Virus record (IMG/VR): IMGVR_UViG_3300020121_000439
Coordinates: 1-64,000 of that record
Reading direction: 5' to 3' (one strand)
DNA from: a virus
DNA length: 64,000 nucleotides
Below, in pieces: positions 7,123-16,349 of this stretch. Position numbers and translations under genes: made by a program. Each line of letters begins with the position of its first letter. Within the stretch, counting starts at the first letter, position 1. The notes below the pieces were generated by a model. It did no database searches. It saw only the letters and a list, made by a program, of their open reading frames with translations, and was not told the origin of the DNA.

Positions 7123-8106
7123 ATGAAAAAGTCCATGAAAATTCTGGCGACGACACTGTTCGCGGTCGCCCTCATACTAACGTCCACGTCCGCCTTCGCA
7201 CAGGGTGGGTGTATTTTGTTCCCCACTCCGCCCGAGTACCAAGGCAACCCGAATGCGACGAACGTGTATCGCGTCGCGTCGGGAATCAACGCTTCCGGCG
7301 CCCCCGTCACCACGACCCCGATCTCCACCGACTCGACCCTGGCGACGACCGTAACGCAGCCCGTTGCCGTCCCGCAGAACATCGGCACACCGCTCACCAT
7401 CTGCGCGCCCGCTGGCCCGTACACGTTGCAATTTAACACTTCGAACGCTGGTGGAGGTTTCTTCAATTACAACTTTATCGTCCCCGCAGACGCCACGAAA
7501 ACGGTCGCGAGCGTGTTCAAAATCGTGGACGGCACCGATAATACGAAAGTCCTCGCGTTCACCACTTCCGGCGAAACCACGGGAATTACAGGGACAATCG
7601 CTGCGGCGTTCACCACAGCGAAGACCCTCACGCTCCCCGACGCCACGGACACGCTGGTTGGAAAAGCAACCACGGATTCTTTAAGCAATAAATCCTTCCC
7701 GACCGCGGGTGTGGGGTTTACGAACGCCACGTCTGGGACCGTGACGGTAGCGGCCCCCACCGGCGCACTGGGCACGCCGACTGTTACGCTTCCAGCGCTG
7801 ACGGGTTCGCTCGCTACGGGTTATTCTTGTGGTGCGTCGTTGGCTGCGGGTGGAACCTGTCCAAATACGTCGCTGGGCGGCACCGGGCATTTTGTGGTGG
7901 GGACGTTTTTGCTGGCGGGAAATACGTCGGCGGTTGTGGGTATTTCTCCCGCGTTCACATCTTCGACTTCCTGGAACTGTGTGGCGAATGATATTACGAC
8001 TCGCGCGAACCCAGTGCAGGCGATTCCTCAAAGCGGCACGGCATTTACGATCACGAACACCACCGGCGCGACCGATTTGATATCGGTGATTTGCGCCGGG
8101 AACTAA
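7123..8106 (+). CDS. Secreted fibre-like virion protein
   Basis: The start MKKSMKILATTLFAV is chosen because it opens a classical Sec signal peptide (basic n-region, hydrophobic core, cleavage after SAFA, near residue 24). The 327-residue protein is Thr/Ala/Gly-rich and beta-structured, with a TLTLPDATDTL segment of the kind found in tail fibres. Two Cys pairs near the C-terminus could form disulphides. A signal peptide is unusual on a virion protein; the alternative is a protein exported to the host envelope. It lies directly before TerL, between two terminator-like hairpins. Confidence 0.7.
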   Translation: MKKSMKILATTLFAVALILTSTSAFAQGGCILFPTPPEYQGNPNATNVYRVASGINASGAPVTTTPISTDSTLATTVTQPVAVPQNIGTPLTICAPAGPYTLQFNTSNAGGGFFNYNFIVPADATKTVASVFKIVDGTDNTKVLAFTTSGETTGITGTIAAAFTTAKTLTLPDATDTLVGKATTDSLSNKSFPTAGVGFTNATSGTVTVAAPTGALGTPTVTLPALTGSLATGYSCGASLAAGGTCPNTSLGGTGHFVVGTFLLAGNTSAVVGISPAFTSSTSWNCVANDITTRANPVQAIPQSGTAFTITNTTGATDLISVICAGN

Positions 8107-8163
8107 AACGGGTATTTCGCGTTGAAGTCGTCCGCCGATTAATGACACGGGACTTCCGGGGCC

Positions 8164-8188
8164 GGGCCAGAGATGGTTCGGCCCTTTT
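8164..8188 (+). terminator. Terminator-like hairpin before TerL
   Basis: GGGCC (8164-8168) pairs with GGCCC (8180-8184) and runs into TTTT. It separates the fibre-like gene from the terminase gene, which has its own promoter box. Confidence 0.5.
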
Positions 8189-8198
8189 CGCGTTCGGT

Positions 8199-8205
8199 TA
8201 AACTT
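8199..8205 (+). promoter_or_regulatory. TAAACTT late-promoter box before TerL
   Basis: This variant of the TAAACTA box ends eight bases before the terminase ATG. The predicted transcription start falls at or next to the ATG, and no SD is present, so TerL may be made from a leaderless message. Confidence 0.5.
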
Positions 8206-8212
8206 AGAGTAG

Positions 8213-9802
8213 ATGAACCCCGCGCCCCACGCTTTCAAGCCCCGTCTCACTCCCTCACAAAAAGCCTACATCGATTTCCCTAAAGTCGGCCAGGTAGAGA
8301 AGGGCTACACCGTTTTTCAGGAAATGATCGAAGGGGGCTTCGCGAGTGGCAAGTCGCACATAGGACTACAGAAATCCCTCTATCTCCTCGCGAAGTATCC
8401 GAAGAACGAATGGATGTTTGCGAGAATGCGTGGGAGTGATTTGGAGAAGACGTTGATTCCGGAATTTTTTAAGCAGTGTCCGGAGAGTTGGATCGCGCAC
8501 GTGCATAAACGCGGCCAAACGGGAATGGTCGTGCATCTCAAAAATCAGTCAATCGCATATTTCCAGCACATTCGCGACGCGAGTGCGCTCGGCACGAAGA
8601 CCCGGCGCACTGGCCACAACCTCGGCGGATTTCTTGTCGAGCAAGCGGAGGAGATCACGCGTGAGGAATGGGTAGCATTGAACGGACGGTTGCGTAACCC
8701 GAATGCGAAGGTGAGGTTCGCGTTGGGGAATGCTAACCCCGCCGGGCGCGATTGGATTTATGAAGACTTCTTTCCAAACTACATCCCACTTGACCCGTTG
8801 AACGGCGTTTTCTACCGTTCCTATGTAAACGGAAATAAACTCGGCATTCACGTTGACTCGCTCGAAAACCGCAAGAGCAACGGCGGGTTCGTGGACGACG
8901 GATTCTTCGATAACTACATCCAGAACTCTCCGCCCGAGTTCGTCCGGCGATACATCCACGCGAGTTTTGAGAACTTCAGCGGGAAGGTCTATAGCGAATA
9001 CACCCTAACGTCCGTTCATAATATCGAGCCGCTCCCCCGCGCCCTCACCGACTCGTGGGAGTGCGTGGTGCCGATTGACGTGGGTGGGAGCTGTCCGTGG
9101 GGAGTGCTTGACATCCGCGTGGACGATTTCGGGAATTTGGTGGTGATTGGGGAGTTTGCGGAGGCGACGGCGGTGACGGAACACGTCGCGGGGTGGATCA
9201 AGAAGAACGTGCCGTACGATTCGTTTCGAACGACGTTTGTGATTGATCCAGAGAATAAAGTCGCGGCTGAAGACCTGTCGCGAATGGGGATTTATTGTCG
9301 CGTGGCGGAGAAGCACGTTTACGCCGGGACGTTGCGGGTCGCCTCGTACCTCCACCTCAACAAACAACTCCTCGCGCCGAAGTGGTTGAGAGAGTTACAA
9401 CCGGAGTTGGCGGAGAGGATTAAACGGGAAGGTTGTCCCCGGATGTTCTTCGTTTCGACGTGCGGGAAGGTACGGAGCGAGCACGACCGCGTGACGTGGG
9501 ACGAGAGGTACACGAACCAGATTAAGAAAACGGCGACGGATCGCTTCGATCTGGTGGACGCGGCAAGGTACGGGGTCGCCACCCGCCCCGAACCCACGAG
9601 ATTGATCGTCGTGGACGAGACGATGAAGAGGTTGAGGGTAGAGTCGCCCGAGGCGGCACAGGAAGCGGAAATGGAGCGGAAAGTCTGGGCCGCGGCGATG
9701 TCGCGCAAGAGTCCGGTGAGCGGCGCGTTTGAGGACGAGGGGATTTGGAACCAGGGTGAGAGCGGGTTGTATTTGCCGGTGGGGAAGATAGAGTGGGATT
9801 GA
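8213..9802 (+). CDS. terL: Terminase large subunit
   Basis: The 529-residue protein is the DNA-packaging motor. Its N-terminal ATPase domain has a Walker A motif, GGFASGKSH (41-49), and a Walker B, GGFLVEQAEE (139-148). The C-terminal nuclease domain shows acidic residues in VPIDVGGS and VIDPENK and a final FDLVDAARYG segment, as in the RNase H-like nucleases of terminases. It works with the portal at 10182 and cuts and pumps DNA into proheads. The ATG lies just after a TAAACTT box without an SD. Confidence 0.93.
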   Translation: MNPAPHAFKPRLTPSQKAYIDFPKVGQVEKGYTVFQEMIEGGFASGKSHIGLQKSLYLLAKYPKNEWMFARMRGSDLEKTLIPEFFKQCPESWIAHVHKRGQTGMVVHLKNQSIAYFQHIRDASALGTKTRRTGHNLGGFLVEQAEEITREEWVALNGRLRNPNAKVRFALGNANPAGRDWIYEDFFPNYIPLDPLNGVFYRSYVNGNKLGIHVDSLENRKSNGGFVDDGFFDNYIQNSPPEFVRRYIHASFENFSGKVYSEYTLTSVHNIEPLPRALTDSWECVVPIDVGGSCPWGVLDIRVDDFGNLVVIGEFAEATAVTEHVAGWIKKNVPYDSFRTTFVIDPENKVAAEDLSRMGIYCRVAEKHVYAGTLRVASYLHLNKQLLAPKWLRELQPELAERIKREGCPRMFFVSTCGKVRSEHDRVTWDERYTNQIKKTATDRFDLVDAARYGVATRPEPTRLIVVDETMKRLRVESPEAAQEAEMERKVWAAAMSRKSPVSGAFEDEGIWNQGESGLYLPVGKIEWD

Positions 9803-9831
9803 GCGACGGTCGCACCGAGCGTGGTGTCGCG

Positions 9832-9838
9832 TAAACTA
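9832..9838 (+). promoter_or_regulatory. TAAACTA late-promoter box
   Basis: TAAACTA lies 18 bases before the ATG at 9856, in the short gap after TerL. It would drive the coiled-coil protein, portal and following head genes. Confidence 0.5.
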
Positions 9839-9855
9839 GTGGGAGAGACGCTAAA

Positions 9856-10185
9856 ATGTGGATTAAGCGGGCGAAATACGACGAATTGGTGCGGGCCGAG
9901 GCGTTGAACGCCCACCTCCAAAACGAAATCGAATACTGGCGCGGGAAGTTCGAGGACGAGCGCGCACGGGCCGATCGCATTGGGGACCGGGCGTTTGAGA
10001 TGGACGGGCGTGCTCCCGTGAGCGTGACGGGGATTCGCGAGGCGAGGGTGGACGCGAAGGCGATGAAGGAAGAGATGGAGAGACGAATTAAAGAAATGTC
10101 CGGCGCGTGGGAAGAAGACGACGGTAGCGAGTTTATTCACGACGACCAGATCGAACTCGTGGTGGAAGGCGGGGAGAATAAATGA
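9856..10185 (+). CDS. Coiled-coil protein upstream of the portal
   Basis: The 109-residue protein is highly charged and almost wholly helical (heptads around LNAHLQNEIEYW), with an acidic tail, which suggests a coiled coil. It overlaps the portal gene by four bases, so the two are probably translated together; a role in portal or head assembly is inference. No family is recognised. Confidence 0.7.
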   Translation: MWIKRAKYDELVRAEALNAHLQNEIEYWRGKFEDERARADRIGDRAFEMDGRAPVSVTGIREARVDAKAMKEEMERRIKEMSGAWEEDDGSEFIHDDQIELVVEGGENK

Positions 10186-12653
10186 TCGACGGTTCAGTCG
10201 AAGTCGATGACGCGAAAACAGGGTTGGAGTCGGTGGGGATGCTGCCGGTCGAAGCGGGGGAGAAGCCCGAGCCGTATGACGCCACGAATCCCGCTCAACG
10301 TTTGCGAGTGTCGAAGCTAATCGACGAGTTTTTGCGTATCCACGATTCGTTGAGGTTGCAGTTTGAGTGGGCGGCGTTCCGTAATTTATGCATGATCGCC
10401 GGGGCGCACGACGTGATTCGAACGAAAGGGCGCGTTCGACTCCGTAATATTCCTGATACGTTCCCGCGCACCTACACAAACAAGATTCGGGAGAAACGCA
10501 ACGATTTGGTGAGCGCCGTAGCGCAAGGCCGCGTTCCGATCAAGCACCTTCCCGCTACGGACGACGACGCGGCGCACGCCACAGCGGAAATCGGCGAGCG
10601 CGTGCGGGACGTGATTTACACCGAGACCGCGCTGGACGAGAAGGAAGCGGAGATCGCCGGTTGGTTTATTGATACGGGGAATGTGTTTCTCCACCCGTAT
10701 TACGATTACGACGAAAAGTACGGGACGGCGCCGAGTGCGAAACAGAATTGTCCACAATGCGGCGGGATGTACGGAGCGACGGAACAAGCGGAACACGATA
10801 TTGATGAAGCGGCACCGATGTGTCCCGAGTGCGGGCCGGATTTAGAGAACGGCCAGAATGGGAATCCGCCGTCCGCGCTCCAGCCCGCGATCTCGCCCGA
10901 AGAATTAGCGGCGTTAAAGCCCGAGGACGCAGCGAAGGATGATCGTGTTGATATGCTGCCGATCGGCGCGTTGTGCGTGGATGTGTTGTCGTCGTTCGAG
11001 GTCCGGGGTGATTACCGTATTCGTGATTCGCGAAACTGGACGTGGTGGGTCAGGATACAGCGGTATGATGTGTCCGACGCGAAGGAGAAATTTAATTACG
11101 ATGGCGGCGCAGACGAGACCACCGACGGCACGAATCATTCGTTATTCTATCTCGACGTAATCGCTGCGTTGAGCGACCAGTTTAATCCTCAAGGCGGTTT
11201 GGGAAACGTCGCGGCGAGTTCGCGCAAGATGCCGAAGGTCACGGCGTACACGTTGTTCATGCTGCCGAATGAGGATTTTCCCGAGGGTTTGTGCGCGAAA
11301 CGAATCGGCAAACTCCCACAATACGTAATCGACATCGACCCGCTCGACACCGAGTACGGCGTGGGTGTGAAGAAGGGGAAGAAGTTTCTACCGCTCGTTC
11401 ACGGGAAAGCGGTGGCGCAAAGCGGGCGGTTGTTGGGCTCCTCGCCCCTCGACGACGCCGTTCCGCTCCAGAAAGAACGCAACAACGTCCGCCGGGCGAT
11501 TGAGATGGAGATTCGCAGGATGGCGGGGAGCGGGTGGTTAAACCCAAAAGGTTCGGGATTGGAATCAACATCGTTCACGGGCGACGCGGGGTTGGTATTG
11601 GGCTATAACCCGGTGACACTGGGCGGCACAACGCCGCTCAAGCCCGAGCGCATCGTCCCACAGCTCCAATTCCTACAATACCTGCTTGAGCAAGTGAAAC
11701 AAATCGACGATGAGATTGAGCGGGTGACGGGAACGTATTTTCTCGCCGGGGGGGACAGTCCGCCCGGAGTTTCGGCCGCCAGTGCTTTGTCGCTCCTTGA
11801 CCAACGCTCGAAGAAAGCCATCGGGCCGATGATGCGCGGGTGGGCCAAGATGTTTCTCGAACTCGACAAGCAAACGCTCGAAATCGCCCGGAAGCATTGG
11901 ACGGACAAACGCATTCACGTCGCCGCCGGCCAGAACAAAGATTACGAAGTCGCGAGTTTTATGAACTCCGATTTGCAGGGCGCGGTCACGATGGATATTG
12001 ATTACGAGAGTTTGTTCCCGCAGAGCGAGGCGACGGAACGGGCCGAGATCACGCAGTTGATTCAGGGGCAGATTATTAATCCCCAAGACCCGGAGCAAAA
12101 ACTCGAAGTATTGCGGCGGTTTGGGAAGATGGGGATGTTGCCGAGCGAGAGCAAGCATACACGCCGGGCGAGGATTGAGCAAAGCACATTCTTGAAGACC
12201 AGCCAGCCTCCCACGCTCCTTCCGATGGTCCACAATTCGATGATTCATATTCGAGAGCACGTCGAGTTCGCAAATACGGACGAGTTTATGGCGCTCGCAC
12301 CCGAGTTACAACAGTTGTGGATCGCCCATATTCAAACCCATTTTGTGGACGAGGGCGCACGGCGCGGTTTACTCGCGGAGATGCAGCTCAACCCCGACGC
12401 GCCGGGAGCGGGGGATATTACCGAGGGCGGGGCGGTCGCTGCGGCACAGGGTGTAGGGAGCGTGATGGGTGGAGCGCAACCGGGTTCGACGGTGGGCAAT
12501 CAAGTAGGGAGCGGCGGGCCACAGCGCAAACCGGGATTCACGGGTGGTGGGCCGAATCAAGCGAAGGCCGCGGACGCTCGCAGTCAACAAGTTCTGACTC
12601 AAGCTCCGGCACAACCGGCTGATTTGGCCGGCGCGGTCGAACCGGGGCAGTAG
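10182..12653 (+). CDS. Portal protein
   Basis: The 823-residue protein follows TerL and precedes scaffold and coat genes, the standard place for the portal. Its size and architecture (alpha-rich wing and stem, C-terminal Gly/Gln-rich tail) fit the large podovirus portals that form the head-tail connector. An insertion around residues 187-220 holds two CPxCG knuckles (CPQCGG and CPECGP), a zinc-ribbon decoration not general in portals. The long FLQYLLEQVKQIDDEIERVTG helix fits the stem. The ATG overlaps the upstream stop. Confidence 0.85.
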   Translation: MIDGSVEVDDAKTGLESVGMLPVEAGEKPEPYDATNPAQRLRVSKLIDEFLRIHDSLRLQFEWAAFRNLCMIAGAHDVIRTKGRVRLRNIPDTFPRTYTNKIREKRNDLVSAVAQGRVPIKHLPATDDDAAHATAEIGERVRDVIYTETALDEKEAEIAGWFIDTGNVFLHPYYDYDEKYGTAPSAKQNCPQCGGMYGATEQAEHDIDEAAPMCPECGPDLENGQNGNPPSALQPAISPEELAALKPEDAAKDDRVDMLPIGALCVDVLSSFEVRGDYRIRDSRNWTWWVRIQRYDVSDAKEKFNYDGGADETTDGTNHSLFYLDVIAALSDQFNPQGGLGNVAASSRKMPKVTAYTLFMLPNEDFPEGLCAKRIGKLPQYVIDIDPLDTEYGVGVKKGKKFLPLVHGKAVAQSGRLLGSSPLDDAVPLQKERNNVRRAIEMEIRRMAGSGWLNPKGSGLESTSFTGDAGLVLGYNPVTLGGTTPLKPERIVPQLQFLQYLLEQVKQIDDEIERVTGTYFLAGGDSPPGVSAASALSLLDQRSKKAIGPMMRGWAKMFLELDKQTLEIARKHWTDKRIHVAAGQNKDYEVASFMNSDLQGAVTMDIDYESLFPQSEATERAEITQLIQGQIINPQDPEQKLEVLRRFGKMGMLPSESKHTRRARIEQSTFLKTSQPPTLLPMVHNSMIHIREHVEFANTDEFMALAPELQQLWIAHIQTHFVDEGARRGLLAEMQLNPDAPGAGDITEGGAVAAAQGVGSVMGGAQPGSTVGNQVGSGGPQRKPGFTGGGPNQAKAADARSQQVLTQAPAQPADLAGAVEPGQ

Positions 12654-12656
12654 AAT

Positions 12657-12842
12657 ATGAATATGCCCGAACTCACAAAATTACAACGCGAACTGTTCGA
12701 TTTTGCGCACCGCGCCGACCACCTCAATTCCGAACTCCGCGAATTGAAGGAGAGTGAAGATTACATCGAGGTCAATAATCTCCGCGATTACCTCAACGTG
12801 ATCGCGCGGAAGGCGGAGTACGTGTCGAGCGTAGTAAAGTAG
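12657..12842 (+). CDS. Small helical protein (61 aa)
   Basis: The protein is one charged helix (LRELKESEDYIEVNNL) with coiled-coil character. The ATG at 12657 or the in-frame ATG at 12663 could be used; only a weak GGGG SD precedes. It sits between portal and two other small head-region genes. Function is unknown. Confidence 0.6.
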   Translation: MNMPELTKLQRELFDFAHRADHLNSELRELKESEDYIEVNNLRDYLNVIARKAEYVSSVVK

Positions 12843-12857
12843 GAATAGGAGTTGCAC

Positions 12858-13061
12858 ATGCCCGCTTTTTTAGAGTCGAAGTTGAAGAAGGAATATCCCG
12901 GCGATAAAGCCGCACCTTTTAAAGTAATGAACTCCATCGGCGCAATGCGGGGGAATGTTGAGACTCCGCTCGGTCGCGAGATGGAAGCGAAGCACAACGC
13001 GAAGAAACCGAAGTCGTCCGGATTGGCGAAGATGCGCGACACCGATAAGGACGGGGTTTAA
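12858..13061 (+). CDS. Small basic protein with KSSGLAKM tail (67 aa)
   Basis: The ATG giving MPAFLESKLKKEY follows AGGAG eight bases upstream. The protein is basic and Ala/Lys-rich, and its C-terminal part contains KSSGLAKM, repeated at the end of the next protein. Such small basic proteins are often virion-associated, but no family is recognised. Confidence 0.65.
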   Translation: MPAFLESKLKKEYPGDKAAPFKVMNSIGAMRGNVETPLGREMEAKHNAKKPKSSGLAKMRDTDKDGV

Positions 13062-13062
13062 C

Positions 13063-13278
13063 GTGGCGAAACTCGACTCCGCAACCCGCAATGCACTGCC
13101 ATCAAAGTCGTTCGTGTTTCCCGCCGAACGTAAGTACCCAATTCCCGATTCTTCTCATGCTATCGACGCGCTTTCTCGCGCCTCCGCCCAAGGCGGGGAC
13201 GTGAAGGAGAAAGTTGACGCCGCCGTCCACCGTAAGTTTCCGGGTATTGGGAAGTCCTCTGGCCTCGCCAAGATGTAG
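13063..13278 (+). CDS. DUF6582-like small phage protein (71 aa)
   Basis: A GTG start lies about eight bases behind AAGGA. The sequence FVFPAERKYPIPDSSHAIDA followed by VKEKVDAAVHRKFPGI resembles a motif found in many phage head or protease-region proteins (DUF6582-like). The protein ends in KSSGLAKM, shared with the previous gene product. The family role is not established. Confidence 0.65.
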   Translation: MAKLDSATRNALPSKSFVFPAERKYPIPDSSHAIDALSRASAQGGDVKEKVDAAVHRKFPGIGKSSGLAKM

Positions 13279-13327
13279 TTCCCTGCACTTTCCCCTTGAC
13301 AAATCCTTCCTTCCGTGCTCCATACGA

Positions 13328-13334
13328 TACACTA
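13328..13334 (+). promoter_or_regulatory. TACACTA late-promoter box
   Basis: This variant of the recurrent box precedes the head gene at 13392. A TTGACA occurs at 13296-13301, but its spacing to the box (26 bases) is too long for a standard promoter. Confidence 0.45.
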
Positions 13335-13391
13335 TCTATAGCACAGCACCAACATTACGAAAGCGTCAGAAGCGTTAAGGAGTCTCTCAAA

Positions 13392-13823
13392 ATGGCAATA
13401 GTCGTGAAAGATTGGAATGAATATGTGATGGAACTGTCGGTTCCCGGCACTCAAACGGTCGCGAACGATCTCGAAGTAATGGTCGTACCGTTTCCCGGCG
13501 TCATTCGAGGGATTCTGGCGAGGCTCGACACCGCGGGAGTTACCGGGACGCAGATCACCGATATCAAGAAGAACGGAACGTCAATTTTTTCGGGTTCTGG
13601 GAAGCTGAATTTTGGCGACGGTCTCCGCGTGCCGACGTACGGCGTGTATACGGCGAACCCGACCGTGGTGGCGAAGGGCGATACGCTATCGATCCACACC
13701 ACACAGGTGAATTCCGGCACTCCGGGCAAGTCGCTGGCGATCCAGATCAATATCCGCCGGTCGCGTGCGTCGCAACTGGGCACCGATAACGACTCGATCT
13801 CGGCGACGAGCGACGCGGTTTAG
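13392..13823 (+). CDS. Putative head decoration or fibre protein
   Basis: The start MAIVVKDWNEYVMEL follows AAGGAG nine bases upstream. The 143-residue protein is a compact all-beta protein (VPFPGVIRGILARLDTAG, then alternating strands) like phage decoration or receptor-binding domains. It lies between portal and scaffold, where decoration proteins often occur. The call rests on context and predicted fold only. Confidence 0.6.
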   Translation: MAIVVKDWNEYVMELSVPGTQTVANDLEVMVVPFPGVIRGILARLDTAGVTGTQITDIKKNGTSIFSGSGKLNFGDGLRVPTYGVYTANPTVVAKGDTLSIHTTQVNSGTPGKSLAIQINIRRSRASQLGTDNDSISATSDAV

Positions 13824-13904
13824 TAAAGTTCGGGGGACGCGCGGCAACGTGCAGTTCCCCTATCTCAAAACGCTGGTTACTCCAGCGTGGAAAAGAAGTG
13901 AAAA

Positions 13905-14876
13905 GTGGACGATCCAAATCTTGCTACTCAGGAATTGGAAGGCGCAGGACAGCCCGGCGCGGAAGGTGGGGCTGGCGGTGGAGGCGCGGAAGGCGGCGCA
14001 CCCAACGAACCGTTTCTGCAAGTAAACGAACGCACCATTTACAAGACTCCGGACGAGGCGAAAGCCGGCTTCGTCGAAGCCCAGAAAACGATCACTTCGC
14101 TTTCGGGAATGAAAACGCTGGTTGAGAGTTATGTGGGCAAGGGAAACGCCTCGCCCGAAGTAATCAAATCGCTTTTCGAGGAGTTGGTGGCGGCGCGGGC
14201 GGAGAAAGCAGCGGCGGCGGCCAAAACGAAGAATACTTCTTCGGGTGGCGACGATGACCCTCGGTTCGAGGGTAAGTCGGCGGAGGAAATCAAGGCGATT
14301 AAGGCGGCGGACAAGTGGTACAAGGAGCAGGCCGAGAAACACGGGTTTGTTTCGAAGGACCAGGTGGACTCGCTCAAAGCCGAGATTGAAGCATTGAAGG
14401 GCGCGCCCGAGAAACAACTCGAAGCCGCCAACTCCGATGCGATCCGCACTGGACGGGAATGGCTGGATTCGCAACTCGCCGCTTCGAAACTCGCGTTAAC
14501 CGACGGGGAGATGAAGAAGTTGACGGGCAGGATCCAGGCGTACGTGGACGGGGACGAGGAAACGCTCGGGAAATGGTGGAGCGCGGTACGGAGCGGGAAT
14601 GTTGACGCCCAGCGCGCGATTATCAAGGAAGCTGCGGAATACGCGCTTCCGTCCATCAAAGCCGGAGCGAAGTTCGGTCCTCCCACGGCGCCGTCCAAGA
14701 CCAAAGCACAACTCATGCAGCGCACTGCGAGGCCGCTGCCCCAGCAAGGAGCCCCCAAGAACGACGCCGACAACCAACGGCGCTCGATCATGGCTGAGCC
14801 GAAGGGCCTGAGGAGCAAGAAGCTCACGGCCGAGGCGGACAAGTTCCTGGCGGAGGCACTGGCGGCGCAGGAGTAG
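13905..14876 (+). CDS. Capsid scaffolding protein
   Basis: The 323-residue protein immediately precedes the coat gene. It has a Gly/Ala-rich N-terminus, long charged helices (AEKHGFVSKDQVDSL and following) and a basic, Ala/Lys-rich C-terminus, as in scaffolds that bind coat subunits through a C-terminal helix. The GTG start has only a weak purine-rich SD. No protease motif is visible. The family call is from position and composition. Confidence 0.8.
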   Translation: MDDPNLATQELEGAGQPGAEGGAGGGGAEGGAPNEPFLQVNERTIYKTPDEAKAGFVEAQKTITSLSGMKTLVESYVGKGNASPEVIKSLFEELVAARAEKAAAAAKTKNTSSGGDDDPRFEGKSAEEIKAIKAADKWYKEQAEKHGFVSKDQVDSLKAEIEALKGAPEKQLEAANSDAIRTGREWLDSQLAASKLALTDGEMKKLTGRIQAYVDGDEETLGKWWSAVRSGNVDAQRAIIKEAAEYALPSIKAGAKFGPPTAPSKTKAQLMQRTARPLPQQGAPKNDADNQRRSIMAEPKGLRSKKLTAEADKFLAEALAAQE

Positions 14877-14932
14877 AGCACGGTACGTGCTCGGGCGGCG
14901 TGAGTCCCAACCTGAAGGAATGGTGAATTAAC

Positions 14933-16219
14933 ATGGGTTTAGATACCAGCGTAGCCGGCGGACTTTTGAAAAAGGTCTACGAGCCGGATATGCGCGAGCA
15001 ATTGAACAATGAGGTGCCGGCGCTCAAATTCTTCGTCGATGGCGAGATGGACGACGGCAAGTGGGAAGGCGATTCGATCAACATCTCGCTGCACACGGGG
15101 CGTAACGCGTCCGGTGTGAAGGCGATTGCGATTGATTCGGGATTGCTGCCGGTCGCGGGCAACCAGGCAACCACCCTGGCGAACGTGCCAATCCGCAAAT
15201 GGATGGGCCGGATTCAGCTCACCGCCGACATCATCGCGAAGACGCAGAGCGATCGCGGCGCGTTTATGAAAGCGGTCGTGCTGGAGCAAGAGAAGTTGGT
15301 GGATGATTTGAGCCGCCAACGCAACCGCGGGATCAATTATTTCGGCACCGCGACTCTCGCGACGGTGAGTCCGGGCGCGAACTCGATCACGCAAACGCTC
15401 ACCGCCCCCGGCGGCGTCACGGGCACGACCAACATCATGCGCTTCATCCAGGTCGGAATGTTGCTGGCGTTCACGTCCAGCGACGGCACGATCCTGCGCG
15501 GGGTGCAGAAGGTCGTGTCGGTGAACAACGGCGCGGGGACATTAGTCCTCGACTCCGCTCTGAACACCACCACGGGCGATCTCGTGTCGATCGGCACCAA
15601 CTCCGCCGCTCCAGGCGAGTCGTCCTACAACCTCGAACCGTACGGAATGCTCGCGCTCGTCGATGCCACGACTTATCAGTCCAACATCTTCGGGATCGAT
15701 CGTTCCCAAGCGGCGAACGCGTATTTTCAATCGACCGTGCTCACTTCTGTGGGTTCGCTGAATCCCGATTTGCTCAACCGCGTTATTGATAATAACGAGG
15801 AAATCTCCGGGCGCAAAATCGCAAACTGGTACGCTCACAACTCGATCAAACGCGAGTTCTACAAGCTCACTGAGCAGGACAAGCGGTATAACGTGGCGCC
15901 GGGCGACAAAGGCGCGAGTTTCCAGGCGGGACCGTCGAGGGATGGTTCGTGGGGATTCGGCGGGATCGACGGCACCGCGGATCGTGACGCGGCGTACGGC
16001 ACGTTGTTTGGTCTGAGCGAGGGGCATTTTAAGCGTTACACCCTCGGGACGACCGGCTGGGCGGACGACGACAACACCGTCTTCCTGCGCCTGCCGAACC
16101 AGGACGCGTACGAAGCGCGGTATCGCTTGAGGGAGAATTTCTTCAACGATCAGCCGAATAGTTGTTCGAGGTTGGACGGCGTGACTGCGAGTGTGACTAG
16201 CGGCGCGTTCCAGGCTTAG
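14933..16219 (+). CDS. Major capsid protein
   Basis: The 428-residue protein follows the scaffold and starts MGLDTSVAGGLLKKV behind a purine-rich SD. The N-terminal arm, the central beta-rich domain and the size fit an HK97-fold coat protein of the kind found in podoviruses with a separate scaffold. A 21-base direct repeat spans the last codons and recurs after the stop, and a strong terminator follows at 16244-16270, so the gene closes a transcription unit. Confidence 0.88.
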   Translation: MGLDTSVAGGLLKKVYEPDMREQLNNEVPALKFFVDGEMDDGKWEGDSINISLHTGRNASGVKAIAIDSGLLPVAGNQATTLANVPIRKWMGRIQLTADIIAKTQSDRGAFMKAVVLEQEKLVDDLSRQRNRGINYFGTATLATVSPGANSITQTLTAPGGVTGTTNIMRFIQVGMLLAFTSSDGTILRGVQKVVSVNNGAGTLVLDSALNTTTGDLVSIGTNSAAPGESSYNLEPYGMLALVDATTYQSNIFGIDRSQAANAYFQSTVLTSVGSLNPDLLNRVIDNNEEISGRKIANWYAHNSIKREFYKLTEQDKRYNVAPGDKGASFQAGPSRDGSWGFGGIDGTADRDAAYGTLFGLSEGHFKRYTLGTTGWADDDNTVFLRLPNQDAYEARYRLRENFFNDQPNSCSRLDGVTASVTSGAFQA

Positions 16220-16241
16220 TTTGGACGGCGTGACTGCGAGT
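16172..16241 (+). repeat. 21-bp direct repeat across the coat-gene stop
   Basis: Positions 16172-16192, within the last coat codons, are repeated exactly at 16221-16241, just after the stop and before the terminator. The unit begins TTGGACGGCG. It looks like a short tandem duplication with 28 intervening bases. Confidence 0.7.
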
Positions 16242-16243
16242 TT

Positions 16244-16270
16244 GGGGGAGCCTTCGGGCTCCTCCTTTTT
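16244..16270 (+). terminator. Strong rho-independent terminator after coat gene
   Basis: GGAGCC (16247-16252), a TTCG tetraloop and GGCTCC (16257-16262) form a very stable hairpin followed by a run of five T residues. It ends transcription of the head genes. Confidence 0.85.
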
Positions 16271-16272
16271 GC

Positions 16273-16279
16273 TACAATA
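16273..16279 (+). promoter_or_regulatory. TACAATA promoter box before the secreted peptide
   Basis: A variant of the recurrent box lies directly after the terminator and about 70 bases before the ATG at 16350, so the small peptide has its own start of transcription and a leader. Confidence 0.45.
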
Positions 16280-16349
16280 GTCTTAGCATCTCTCCTCCTC
16301 CGTTCGGGTTTAGGCTCGGGCGGAGGGAGACGCGTTTTAGGAGGCTCTC

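Noticed and set aside
13296-13333. TTGACA upstream of the TACACTA box as a standard promoter
   Set aside because: The spacing of 26 bases is too long for sigma70.
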